Source: Dryas octopetala (lineage: Eukaryota > Streptophyta > Magnoliopsida > Rosales > Rosaceae). Taken from it: a stretch of 64,000 nt of DNA. Where the stretch lies: assembly GCA_963921425.1 (NCBI GenBank), contig OY992836.1:10571304-10635303 (forward strand). The letters are read 5' to 3'. Below the pieces are notes generated by a model. It ran no database searches. It was not told where the DNA came from and saw nothing but the letters and a program-made list of their open reading frames with translations. A program made the position numbers and the translations under genes. Numbering within the stretch: position 1 is the stretch's first letter; each line of letters starts with the position of its first letter. Positions 23,044 to 33,852 of this stretch are shown here, one piece after another.

Positions 23044-23219
23044 AAAATTATAGGGTATAACCAATATACCGTTATGTGGTATAATCAATCTAATGTGTAA
23101 ATATATTATTAGATGATGTGTTTATATTAATAGGGTATAGTATTAATAACATACACTCATATTAAAACACATAACCTGGTTATACCACGTGTCAATATAT
23201 CGATTATACAAAATAATTT
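23044..23219. repeat. Short foldback repeat (about 175 bp)
   Basis: Left AAAAATTATAGGGTATAACC…TTATGTGGTATAAT pairs with right ATTATACCACGTG…GATTATACAAAATAATTTTT. Arms are about 70 bp and imperfect. Probably a small MITE; class undetermined. Confidence 0.45.
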
Positions 23220-23272
23220 TTTTATTTTCTACCTGTTAATTTTGAAATTCTTTTATGATGAAAACTTCCTTA

Positions 23273-24073
23273 GAATCCAATTAGTTTTTTTTAGGTCCAT
23301 TGATTTTAACTACTAAATTTCAATAATTTTTTAGTTTAGGTACTAAAATTAAATAGCATTTTAGATTAGATACTAGTTGAAAAGTCAAACAAAATAATAA
23401 AGTAAAAGGTATTAGAATTTACAAATATTACATCACGTGCCACTACAATAAAAAATAAAAATAATATTACATCACAAATATTATATTAATTTATACTATA
23501 TTGTATTTAAAAAAAAAATTCAATCCAGTTACAACTTAACTGTGACTGTCTTGGTAAATTGAAAAAAAGAACTCACACTACTATATTATGTATTATTTTG
23601 AGTAAAAGTATTGTTTTGACCTCTATTATATTATATTTTAATATAATTTATCTAAAAAAAATTCAATTAAGTCACAACTTAACTGTAAATGTCTAACTTG
23701 AATGTGACTGTCGTTCAGTCACAACTAAATTTGAAGTTGTAAGTGTCGTACAGTCACAACTAAATGTGAAGTTGAAACTACATTAGCAAATTTTCAAGAT
23801 GATATAAAAGTTTCAAGGACAATTTTGTCAAAACCTTATAAATTTTAACTAACACTCATCATATGTAGGCCAAAAGACAAAAATGTCAAACGAAAAAGAC
23901 TCAAATCAAAGGGGCCAACATATTTATGACCTAATCTAAAAAACTATATTTAAATTTAGTAGTTCAATTGAAATATTATATAGTCTTCATACTATATCAA
24001 AAAATTATTAAAATTTAGTATTTAATCCTAGTTTTCTATTTTTTTTTTGGTTCAAAGAATCCAATTAGTTTTT
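23273..24073. repeat. 767-bp segment flanked by a 17-bp direct repeat
   Basis: GAATCCAATTAGTTTTT occurs at 23273-23289 and 24057-24073. The segment between has inverted-repeat character near its ends (ACTACTAAATTT / AAATTTAGTAGTT) and internal direct repeats of AGTCACAACTTAACTGT and GTCACAACTAAAT. It may be an insertion with a long target duplication or a decayed foldback element. No coding potential. Confidence 0.4.
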
Positions 24074-26038
24074 CAACTCCTTCACCTAAAGAAAGACCCA
24101 AACTCATCTTGCTTTGTCATTCTCTTGTATGGTTAAACCTTTTAAAAATTTATTATTGCGTGGCACATAGAGGTGTTTTATGTGCACTCTTGTGACGTGG
24201 CAATTAGGACAAAACTAATTAGGCCCACGGGTCTCTCCTAGGCAGACCCTTTTCCTTTGAGACGTCTAGGCCTAGCTTCCATTTCTTTTGAACCTAGAGG
24301 TGTGAGGCTATCCACACTTGTGAGGGTGAGAATGAGAGCAATACATGGCTTGAAAAATAATTTTGTGGCCTGAAAAGTGATTTTGTGATATGAGAGTAAT
24401 AATCATATGTGTTAAAGCTACAGTGGTGTTGAGAGTTATAGCAAAAAATAATTCAGTTGTACCTAATTAAATTAAGCCTAATTAGGATTATTAAATTATA
24501 AATTAAATATTTATAAAATTTATACCATTGGTTTTATTTTAATGAGATTTTAATTTAAGGTCAATATTGAATATATTTGAATATTTTATTTTATGACCCA
24601 AATTATAATTTATATATTTTTTTTTCCACTAAATTGTCTTTAAACTTGTTTCGTTAGTGAAAGACATCCTGAAAGAGAGTGTGAAAAAAAAAAATTATAC
24701 AATAATTTAGTATGCAAAAGATAGATGGATGTATGAAAAAATAGGGTGGGAATGCTCAATTTATAGAAAAAATGATGAAATAGTCGTTGAAATTTTTAAG
24801 TTAATTTTTTTGTATTTATTATGTCTTTTTTATTATAATTATAACGGTAATTAAATAGAAGCCGTTGATCACCAATAGTCAAATGAAAAGGAAGACCAAG
24901 ATTGCGCCACACGTCTGGGCCATTTTTTTTTTTTCAAGTAAAGGTCAATTTAGGGGATCATTGATCTACAACGGTCCCCTTTAATCTAGACCGTTGGTGC
25001 ACCACATGCGCTCAAAAAAGAGAGTCGCGCGACCTCTGCTGTGTTACAGTAAAGCTATCGGCAACTTTTTACCTTTTTGTTGCTTTCCCATTTCGCCCTT
25101 AAACAATACCTTTATTCTCACAAAAGTAACCGGCCCAAATAAAAGCAAAAAGATGAGGAAGTCATTTCGCCACCCCTATTTCTCTCTCCTATGTGTGTCC
25201 AAAAAACAAATCACGTGGAGCTATGCATTGCTCTCAAATATTGATCTCACTCACTCTAACTCTAACTCTCACTCTCACAACTCCGGCCCACTAATCAACT
25301 TTTGAGATCAATTTCACACTCTTACTCTCACTCACTGTTGAAAGCCTAAGCTATTCAAAACCACTTCATCCACCATAATAAGCCAAATTTGTAGGTTGAT
25401 CTTAAGATTGTGGAAGCCCTAGGCAAATTATAAAAATGAGCCCTATGTACATTCACATGATTTACTAAAAATTAATTATAATAATGTAAAATCAAGATTG
25501 TAATATAACAAAACAACAAACAAAATGTAACCCATACAAAAATTATATAATAGCGTTAAGGGAGTTTTTACGTTTGGGGGAAGCCAAGTACGGTTTTGGG
25601 GAGATTTTTTTCAATTTTCAGAAACGTGTATTTGGGTATTCAGGGGTAGACTGGGTAGTTGGGGGGGGGGGAGGGGGGGGGGGGGGGGTGTTCATGTTTT
25701 GGGTTTTCAAATTTTTTGTTTGTTTTATTTTATTTAGTTAATTTAATTGAGTATTTGTATTTGGGTAGTTGAGTATGAGTTTAATTAATGACTAGGTGGG
25801 TCTGTTTGATTATTTTTATTTTTGGATTGAAGCTTTAATTAATTATTATTTTTTTCAAATTATATGGGCCTAACACAATATAAAAGGGTCTACAAAATTT
25901 GGGTCCCTAAATTCTGGTCCAAAGTAGTTGCCTAACTTGCTTTTTACAAGAATGATCATATGTACGTCTTATAGAAAATATAACACCGTATACAAATTTT
26001 ACAGACTGATAATGAGATTGCACATAGAGTTCAACTGT
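24074..26038. other. Intergenic, no gene recognised
   Basis: A 103-codon frame at 24994-25305 has no recognisable domain and ends in CACTCTAACTCT repeats. A G-rich tract lies at 25661-25688. Sequence from about 25390 to 25930 resembles 37720-37880 (AAATTATAAAAATG, GTCTACAAAATTTG), a dispersed repeat. The last 70 bases match the 3' flank of the LecRK at 38175, so they belong to the duplicated gene unit. Confidence 0.4.
25661..25688 (+). repeat. Poly-G tract
   Basis: A 28-base run of G with a single A. It could form a G-quadruplex and is a likely place for sequencing length error. Confidence 0.9.
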
Positions 26039-27217
26039 TCAACGACCCTCTTCAAGGATTTCAGAACTTAAATCTTCTGATCGGGAGCCAACTTCTGGCA
26101 GTGTAGGCACATCATGCATATTTGTTTGAAGATTCGGCAAAGCAGCCTCAAAGTTAAGAATTTGAATTGCTTGCCTTACTGAGGGCCTCATTCTTGGATC
26201 AGGGTGAGCACAACACAGCCCTACAATCATCAAACACTCTACTTGTTTCTCATCATACTCCAAATGCAGCCTCTCATCCACGGCCAAAAGCAGCATTCCT
26301 TTTCCATAAAGGTCCCAAACCCACTCTACCAGTCCCAGTACTTTCTCTCCCATACGATGCAGTACCCTTTTCCCAGTAGCAATTTCTAATGCGACCACCC
26401 CAAAGCTATAAACATCTAACTCTTTGCAAGCCCAGCCTGTTGTTATATATTCTGGAGCCATGTAACCAACTGTTCCAGCAACTTCAGTTGTCTGGTGACT
26501 TAGCTCATGGTCCATTAGCAGAGCTATGCCAAAGTCACCAAGCTTTACGTTAAAGCTAGAATCTAACAGGATATTGCTTGGTCCAATATCCCGATGCACC
26601 ACATATTGTTCCAATTCCTCATGAAGATAAAGCAATGCATTGGCCAACCCCAGAGATATCTTGTACCTCACATCCCAGGTTAGTAGAGCAGACCAATTCA
26701 AAAATAGATGCGAATTAAGGCTACCATTTGGCATGAACTCGTAGACAAGTAGGAACTGACCTCTGTCATGGCACCATCCTATGAGTTGCACAAGATTTCG
26801 GTGTCTCAAACTGCTAAGTATCTTTACCTCCGTTATGCATTGCTCCTTTTTTCTCTGCTCAGACACACTTGAAATTTTCTTCACCGCTACTGTTATGTCT
26901 AAATCAGTTAAGTAGCCCCTGTAAACAACCCCACACCCTCCTTCACCCAACTTATTGGAGAAATTGTTGGTAGCTGTAACAAGCTCCTTATAAGAAAACC
27001 TTCTTGGTCTTGCTTCTCTTTCAAGGTCTTCATTCATTGATGTTACCAAGTTGATAAGAAAGAAGGAATAACATTCATTGATGTTAGCGAGTTGATAAGA
27101 AAAAAATATATATATATAATGGACACTAGCACTATAACACCAATTATGAACAGTATCGATCGTAAATTTGACTAGAAACAAGATCCAAAACAATATAACT
27201 CTAAAGAATCCAAACAT
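26039..27217 (-). pseudogene. LecRK copy 2: kinase-only, altered catalytic loop
   Basis: From residue 61 (MNEDLERE, 27037) to the stop it is the cytoplasmic part of a class-IX-like LecRK, closest by eye to the gene at 38175. The first 60 residues do not resemble LecRKs: no lectin domain and no normal membrane segment. A 35-bp duplicated piece (CATTCATTGATGTTA…) sits at the junction (27034-27104). Kinase features: GEGGCGVVY, VAVKK (K113), HRD at 208-210, DFG at 228-230, APE. The catalytic loop reads HRDIGPSN, with Gly where HRDIKSSN has Lys, and two residues are missing before the glycine loop (FSNKLGEG for FSNERKLGEG). Probably a truncated, weakly active or dead copy; a truncated soluble kinase is possible if transcribed. 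Confidence 0.75.
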
Positions 27218-28255
27218 GATAAGCTTTCGTGTAGTTGAAATTAATAATTAAAAAATAAATTAATAAAGATTTGGTCTTTTAAATGCTCACCTTATCACAC
27301 TAGCTATAAGAAGTATGAATGTACAGGATCACATGAAGCCAATTAGCCAAGTACAAAAAGCTTTCACCAATTATTCCTCTTATCAAAATAACAAAGAAAT
27401 ACGACTTTATTAATCTAATCACTCAAAAGGATAACCATTTGTATATATTATTATGTTTTGCCTATTATTTGATTTTCCTACATGGGCGTTGAAAAAAAGG
27501 GTGAAATTTATCAATTAAAAATAGAGTTATATTTTTTTAAAGTCCAGTCAGAAATTAAGCTGATAACCCAGCCCACTTGCTATAGGAAATCAACATGTTC
27601 CACTTTAATGAGAAGCGTATGGCACATAAGTCACCAAGCGCTTGGCACTGTTCTCCGAGCTCTTAGTGGCTTCACCAAGCGCTCGACAATTGCCATTGTC
27701 AGACAGTGGCAATGATTGCCACGTATTGTACGACAATAGTTATTTGAATTGCAAAAATCATCTATGTTATACTGTTATTAATTACCACTGTACGACAGTA
27801 CCAATTTGCCCAGTTTTTTTAAAAATAAAATAAAAAATACCTCACTGAGCGCTCGGTGCAAAAAATACAGAAAAAACATAATATGAGCTTTATTTGTACA
27901 AAATAAACCTATTTATCATTGTAACTTTTTAAGTGAGTTTATTTATCATAAAAGTCTGTAAAATAGACTTAAGAGTAATTTACTTTTAAAAATATAAGAG
28001 AATTTCACCCCCACTAGGTACGATTACCTTGCAGGTATCAATTTTTTTTTATATTGGTTCCGGAAGAAAAATTGATAGCTGCAAGGGTATCAATTAAAGA
28101 CAACAACATAAATAACCTTTTTAAAAAAAAAAATAATAATAACCAACTTTATCTTTTAATAATTTGACCATTTTAATTATTGAATTTGCTATAGCTAGAG
28201 CCTAGAGGCGAAGTAAATAGTCGAAACACTAATGTAGAATTATATCAAGCGATTT
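27218..28255. other. Intergenic with a dispersed GC-box repeat
   Basis: About 27590-27870 contains CACCAAGCGCTTGGCACTGT, CAAGCGCTCGACAATTGCCA and CTGAGCGCTCGGTGC. A related copy lies at about 48040-48240 (CCGAGCCCTTAGTGAACAAT, CACTCGACACTGTACACCGA, GAGCAATTGCCACTGTTAGA), with a short piece near 53755. A non-coding dispersed repeat, probably a decayed transposable element. No NB-ARC or other exon of an RPW8 gene was recognised here. Confidence 0.5.
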
Positions 28256-29077
28256 TCAAGAAATTGGAAAGTTATTACCTTTATAGTCGTTAGGCAGCCC
28301 TTTCAAATAGGTCTCCTCCACATCCATTGTTTTCTTCACATCCCTTGTTTTCCGTGGCAACTTCAATTTTTTGAAGTGCAGAAACCTCTTAAGCTGGTTT
28401 TTCTTCACAATCAGTTCTTCCAATTCTACTGTAGGGGATAGAGCTGGTTTAGGTTCACATGAACCTTCTATTTCAAATTGATTTTGTACCACACTACTCC
28501 CTTCATCAATTCCCTTGACCCCAACCTCTATATTCCTTTCTGAAATCAAGGTCTCCTCGATCACAGCTCCCTGATGGGGTTCAGGCACTTCAAACGAACC
28601 TTTACTTTTAAGTTGATTTTGTACAACACCACTCCCTTCAATTTGCTTGACCGCCATCTTTATATTACTTATTGAAACAGAGGTCTCCCTCACATCCCTT
28701 GCTATCTGCTCTATCAGTATATCTAATTGTCTTCGAAGAGATTCATCCAATGCAAGAAGTTGGTTGGTGAATTCAAGCTTTTTGTAGAACGACCACACAC
28801 CAACTTTGGAGCACTTGCGAACGAGCTCTACACCCATCTCCAATTGTATTCTAAATTTTTCTATTTCCTCTTTTGGGCGATCCAGTACCTTGTTGTATTG
28901 TCCTAATGAGTCTACACCCATCTCTTCGACCAGTGGTTTTAATGAGTCTAATGTGAATTTGATATCTCTGAGGAAGGATCTAAACATCTTGGTCTTGTCC
29001 TCCGCTCCTTTAACGACATCAAACAGAATCCCAAATGCTGCTCCTAAAGCAGCTCCTTCTAATGATGCTGCTGCCAT
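28256..29077 (-). CDS. RPW8-domain protein, first exon or short gene (A)
   Basis: The N-terminal 150 residues fit the RPW8 fold of plant helper resistance proteins and RPW8/HR proteins: start MAAASLEGAALGAAFGILFD (hydrophobic N-terminal helix), then helical segments with FLRDIKFTLDSLKPLVEE and LDESLRRQLDILIEQIARDV. The C-terminal part is charged, with a partly repeated segment (VVQNQLKSKGSFE / VVQNQFEIEGSCE) and a Lys-rich stretch. The frame runs to a stop at 28256, but a donor AAAG|GTAATA (intron from 28278 downward) suggests further exons, in phase 1. No NB-ARC or LRR is recognisable downstream. RPW8 domains act at membranes in immune cell death; that role is inferred by family. Confidence 0.75.
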   Translation of the reverse strand: MAAASLEGAALGAAFGILFDVVKGAEDKTKMFRSFLRDIKFTLDSLKPLVEEMGVDSLGQYNKVLDRPKEEIEKFRIQLEMGVELVRKCSKVGVWSFYKKLEFTNQLLALDESLRRQLDILIEQIARDVRETSVSISNIKMAVKQIEGSGVVQNQLKSKGSFEVPEPHQGAVIEETLISERNIEVGVKGIDEGSSVVQNQFEIEGSCEPKPALSPTVELEELIVKKNQLKRFLHFKKLKLPRKTRDVKKTMDVEETYLKGLPNDYKGNNFPIS

Positions 29078-29301
29078 AATTGTACACCACCACCAAAATC
29101 AGAAAACTTGTACTTGTTTCAATCTTACTTTTAAGAAAATGCGCAAAATGAGAGAGACTCTTAATATAGATTTGGAATCCAATAACAGTAATGTCATTTG
29201 CAAGCAATACAAAACTAAAGTACTCGACTCTCTTACTAGCTAGACATGTTCTTTGCCACTCTTTCATTTTAAACACACTCAAAAACTTTCAAGTGGTTTT
29301 T

Positions 29302-29964
29302 CTATACTTCAAGGACAAAGTTGTTTTTCAAGTTTGCGTGGGGTTTAAGTTTATCTGATGTATACGTTGTCAGAATATATATTTGGAAGATCAATATATA
29401 TAATATGTAAAAATTACCTTGTTCCTGGCTATTCCCTTCATTTTGCTCTGGCGTCGTCTCTTTATTAATTCCTGAAGCCGAGCTCTCCATCACATCCCCT
29501 GCTTTCTGCTGAAATTGCTGTATATTCAATAGAATTCCCTTCAACTCATCAAGATCTCTGCGGTTTTTCCTTGACAAATCCAAGATCTCCTTCACATCCC
29601 TTGCTTGTTGCACCAGGAGGTTATCTAAAAGTCTTCTAAGAGACCTATCCAAGTCAACAAGTTGGTCGGTGAAACAATTTATGCAGCAGTAGTTCCACAT
29701 ATGAAAGTTGGACAACTTGTCAACCAGCTTTATGCCGTCCTCCATTTGTTTTTGAAGACCTTCGATTTCTTCGGTTGGGAGACTCAATACAACATTGTAC
29801 TCTCCTATCTGTTGGATGGCGGTTGCCCGTACTCGACTTAAAGACTCTAGCGTCGATTTGAGATCTCTTAGGAGGTATCTAAACGTCGCATTCTGGCCCA
29901 ACGCCTTCTTAACGCCATCAGACAACAATGTAAACACTGCTCCTCCGATCAACTCCAGTGCCAT
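29302..29964 (-). CDS. RPW8-domain protein, first exon or short gene (B)
   Basis: Paralogue of the neighbouring RPW8 gene on the same strand, 225 bp upstream of it. It begins MALELIGGAVFTLLSDGVKK, followed by FRYLLRDLKSTLESL, IGEYNVVLSLPTEEIEGLQK and LDRSLRRLLDNLLVQQARDV, which align with gene A. A donor ACAAG|GTAATT at 29417 would end the exon after SQEQ, in the same phase as gene A. If not spliced, the frame ends in a hydrophobic tail (FYILYILIFQIYIL) that looks like translated intron. Two paralogues sharing the donor and phase make a multi-exon gene likely. No NB-ARC follows. Confidence 0.72.
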   Translation of the reverse strand: MALELIGGAVFTLLSDGVKKALGQNATFRYLLRDLKSTLESLSRVRATAIQQIGEYNVVLSLPTEEIEGLQKQMEDGIKLVDKLSNFHMWNYCCINCFTDQLVDLDRSLRRLLDNLLVQQARDVKEILDLSRKNRRDLDELKGILLNIQQFQQKAGDVMESSASGINKETTPEQNEGNSQEQGNFYILYILIFQIYILTTYTSDKLKPHANLKNNFVLEV

Positions 29965-30159
29965 AAAAGAAGAGTTTTCGAATCCGAGTCCCCTATGATA
30001 CTTGGCACCAAGCCATGGGTCCTAATTTAGATTGGAAGAGAAATCCGATCTCCATCCCTTTGTTCTCAACTTGCTCCTTCAGACAATTTAGGTGTTTACA
30101 TCACCACTGACAACCCAACTTAACTAGCAAACCACTGGATTAAATTCAATTGGACAAAA

Positions 30160-30792
30160 TGCTCATCTTTGCACAAATTTGCAGTGTATGAAACTTGTCG
30201 TACTGGTAATGCAGAACTTTGGTTTGGACCATTCTTACACATGAAACGTCATACGAAAGAAACAATCATTTAGGCCTTTAATGTCTTAAATTGAATTAGA
30301 TATGATAAATGCCTAAATTCATATGTATTCAAGAAAAAAAAATTCTAATTTGAAAGATGAGAAGAAGATGAATTAGTCATAAGGAACCTTTTTTTTTTTT
30401 TTGGCCACTTAGTCATAAGGAACCTTAATTCGTCCAATTAATTCCAACAAAACAGGGTTTTATATTTGATTTCTGGCGTTGACAGTGGACACTTACGGCT
30501 CTGGCAAGTTTTTCTTTATTTTTTCGGGGATGAAACTCCTTTTCAGTGGAGCTAATCAATGTATAAATTAAAGCTGGTGGTTCAAAAACTTGATCATCAT
30601 CAAATTACTAAACAATTGTTGCCTCTCACAAGTAATCATGTAAGCTTCCGAGAAGTTGGTCTCCAATTAACTTCTCTGTCTCTCTATTTCTGTCTTTGTG
30701 TGTGTTGTTTCTCTTCTCTCCAAGCCGGGCCCATGGCCATCTTTTTCAAGAACTTATCGTCTCTACTCCTTAGTTTTAATCTTATAATTTAA
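30160..30792 (+). pseudogene. Inverted LecRK relic: upstream region plus first codons
   Basis: On the plus strand this matches the complement of the region 5' of the gene at 38175-40121: GTGTATGAA…TTGTCGTACT, ATGAAACGTCATA, then GAAGTTGGTCTCCAATTAACT, a CT-rich leader and CTCTCCAAGC. The ATG at 30733 opens MAIFFKNLSSLLLSF, against MANFFKNLPSLLFF in the intact gene, then stops at 30790-30792. Everything after the signal peptide is missing. Opposite in strand to all longer LecRK copies, so an inversion is implied. Confidence 0.75.
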
Positions 30793-31190
30793 AATGAGTC
30801 ATAGGTACGTGTATGTCACAAATATATATATATATATATATGAAAGAGGATGAGAAAGAAAAGATATGAATTTATTTAATTAATTCTTCAGGTGATAAGT
30901 ACTACAATTATAAATTTCAGATTTCATTTTTAGCGTTGACACTTGATATTAAGGCTCCGGCTGACATGTATCTCTCTTTATTTTTTTTAGAAGAATTTGT
31001 CTGTCCCCGTTGTAGGGGACGTGACATCACATGTAAAAGAAAGATATAGAGAAAAAAGGGGGAGAGAGAAAGAGGAGAGAGAGAGGGGGGGTAAGTCTTT
31101 CTCTCTCTCTCTTGCATGTAATGCCACATTCCCTATAAGGCTATAATGGAGATATGAAAGTTATTATCTTTTTAGTAAGTAGCGAGAACC
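30793..31190. other. Short repeats between LecRK relics
   Basis: TA microsatellite (about 30821-30840), purine/pyrimidine GAGAGAGGGG and CTCTCTCT blocks (31060-31110). About 30900-31000 resembles 30455-30540 (GCGTTGACA…GGCTC), a partial repeat of the LecRK upstream sequence. No gene. Confidence 0.4.
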
Positions 31191-31683
31191 AATCAATGTA
31201 TACATTAATTCTGATGGCACAAAAACTTGATCATCATAAAACTACTATGTAATTATGGCATACATGATGTAAGTTTCCAAATTAACAGTTGGTCTCCAAC
31301 TTCATGTCAAAGCTAGCCTTGATTCTCACCTCTTTGGGAAGAGGTCTACTCTTTCCTGGGCTCGAGTCCAAATTTGCTGTCATCAAAATCCACGTGTCCT
31401 CCTTTTCACCTATCTATTTGTTTGACATCTAGCCTTCCTCTTAACAATGGGTTAACTCTGTTAATGTTATTAACTTTTATCAAGAACTTGATCATCATAA
31501 AACTACTATGTAATTATGGCATACATGATGTAAGTTTTCAAACAATTGGTCTCCAACTTCATGTCAAAGGTAGCCTTGATTCTCACCTCTTTGGTAAGAG
31601 GTCTGCTCTTTCCTGGGCTCGAGTCCAAATTTGCTGTCATCAAAATCCATGTGTCCTCCTGTTCACCTATCTATTTGTTTGAC
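31191..31683 (+). pseudogene. Chimeric LecRK relic, tandemly duplicated (261-bp unit)
   Basis: LecRK upstream sequence (CTTGATCATCAT…AGTTGGTCTCCAACTT) is fused directly to a kinase fragment encoding SLDSHLFGKRS (about 31310-31360), the segment that reads GSLDSHLFGKRSAL in the gene at 38175. The whole unit is repeated with a 261-bp period (copy 1 from 31224, copy 2 from 31485). Copy 2 is interrupted at 31684 by a Mutator-like element and resumes at 32742 (CACCTAGCCTTCCTC…). Confidence 0.7.
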
Positions 31684-32731
31684 GAGTTAATTACACTTAC
31701 ACCCCATGAGGTTTATCGTCTTTTTACATACACCCTCTAGGGTTTCAACAATTACACATACACCCCCTGAGGTTTCAAAACTGTTGCATATAACCCCCTA
31801 TAATGAGACGAAAAATAATGAGAAATTATGCAAAAAGACATGTTAAGGGGTGAAATGTCATAATAAGATTACTCAAGGTGTAAGGTCCAACCTCAATACA
31901 AATATTTTCTTTTTTGTTTATTTATTTTTTGGCATAAATTCAATTTAGACACATAACTATATATGTTATTTCAACGGGGTCCACGAATTTTCAAATATTT
32001 CAAATATACACCTGATTTATTATGTAAATTGAAAAATGAAATTCCGTCCATCAATTTATTGAGAGATCAATTAAATGTCAGCTTGGCTTTTGCTAACGGG
32101 GATTAATTGGCGACGTGGCACCAACTCAGCATATATTTCCTGCCAAATTAGCAACACATGTCCACTTGACAAGGGCTCACACACCCATCACCTCTTTCCC
32201 GTTCGTCGAATACTCTCTTGACCATTTAGTCTCCCAAAAACATCACGTTTGCCCCCAAATTCGAATATAAATCCCTCACTTGTGTTCAACGAGCGAGAAA
32301 GAGATGATAAGTTTGTGGACCTGTGTCAGGGGTTAGGTGGACCTGTGAGCGACACGGGTCCATCTAACCCCTGACACGGGCCCACAAACTCTCTCTCTCT
32401 CTCTCTATCATTATTATTAAATTGTGGGCCCGTGTCGCTCATTTGGCGGGAAATGTTTGTTGAGATAGCGCCACGTCGCCAAGTAATCCCGGTCAGCAAA
32501 AAGCCAAGCTGTCATTTAACTGATCTCTCAACGAATCATTGGACAGAAATTCATTTTTCAATTTAGATAATAGATCGGGTGTATATTTGAAATGTTTTAA
32601 AGTTCATGGACCCCGTTGAAATAGCTTATATAGTTATGTGTCTAAATTGAATTTATGCCTTACTTTTTTCTCTTGTAGGGGGTTATATGCAATAGTTTTG
32701 AAACCTTAGGGGGTGTAAGTGTAAATAACTC
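31684..32731. mobile_element. Long-armed Mutator-like foldback element with 10-bp target duplication
   Basis: Ends GAGTTAATTACACTTACAC and the complement of GAGTTATTTACACTTACAC. Arms are long: 31684 to about 32160 pairs with about 32440-32731 (GGGGTCCA, AATTCAATTTAGACACATAA, CTTGGCGACGTGGC). The left arm carries an extra internal duplication of the ACACCCCC…GAGGTTT segment. The centre holds a separate hairpin around 32320-32390 (CAGGGGTTAGGTGGACC / GGTCCATCTAACCCCTG). The target TTTGTTTGAC is duplicated (31674-31683, 32732-32741) and occurs once at 31417-31426 in the paralogous tandem copy, which serves as an empty site. Non-coding. Confidence 0.85.
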
Positions 32732-32741
32732 TTTGTTTGAC

Positions 32742-33724
32742 ACCTAGCCTTCCTCTTAATAGTGGGTTAACTCTGTTAATGCTACTAACTTTTATTAAAA
32801 AAAAATCAAACCTTTTAACAAAAAAAAAAAACAAAGCGTGTGTTCCTTGCTTCGGTGCTCCTTGGTTTCACAAAACCAAATAAATTAAAGCTCAGCCATA
32901 TTGTTTCTTCTTCCTTTCAATTGGTGTGATTGCTACATGTTTGGTTTAAGAGAAGATCGAAAACCTCTGCAACATCTAATATCCATCCAGGGTTTCAACC
33001 TAATTTGGGTTCATCTTTATTACTAATTTATTTTTTACCCTCACCTTGCATTGTCTCTATTATACGCACAGATGTATCTCCCTCCGTTGTCGGAAACCAC
33101 GAGCTATACGTTTGGCTCGTGAAGGAGACCAATTGCTTATCGTGACTTCGACTTAAAGATTAATGCAACCATCTAAAGAATACCATAAAAAAACACCGTG
33201 TAGAACTTTTGAAATTGTTAACCTAAATAATAGGTGATGATGAAAGGCGTGTGGAGGTGAGTTGGGTAGTGGAGGTGGGGTGAAGGTGGTCTTGGTTAGT
33301 AAATATAACATGTGGCTTCTTTGGAAAGAAGTGACAAATTTGCTCTCTTTGACATTTGAAAATAAAAATAAAAAAAGGAAATCTTAATATTCAACTTCAT
33401 AAATTAATGGCAATTAATTACTAAAATAAGAAATAATAATACCTTAAAATAAGACATTAATTGATAACATTAAAATTTAAATTTTTTCAACTCAAAAGGG
33501 TAAAAGAGGAAATCACAAAAATTTTTTTTTTTGCAAAAAATGGATAATCTTTCATGACAAATTCAAAAATGGGTGTATATCTAATTTCCCAAAAAAAAGG
33601 GTAATATCAAATTGGGTCTTCCGAAATGGATGTATTTCTAATTAGCTCATGAAAAAAAGGGTTTATTCAAAAGAACTCCTAAAAATAAAGCTTTGATGCC
33701 ATGATAAGTAGACAAACCATTGTG
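32742..33724. other. End of the relic, then intergenic sequence
   Basis: 32742-32800 completes tandem copy 2 of the LecRK relic. Beyond it no gene is recognised; A/T tracts occur near 32800-32833 and 33490-33600, with short repeats of TCTAATT(T/A)…AAAAAAGGGT. Confidence 0.4.
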
Positions 33725-33852
33725 ACTAAAAAACTTTTGAAACCTATTTTGAGACCATTCAGCTCTAAGAAGTTAGATGAGGGAAGACAATCACACACTC
33801 TCTCAATAAAATGTGAGTTCCAAAACCTAAAGATGTCATGAGTTAAACCAGG
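33725..33852. repeat. Dispersed repeat, copy 1 (other copy at 37244-37365)
   Basis: AAACTTTTGAA(A/G)CCTATTT, GAGTTAGATGAG-like and AAGACAATCACA are shared with 37244-37365 in the same orientation. The solo LTR starting at 33853 was inserted at the end of this copy. Confidence 0.6.
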
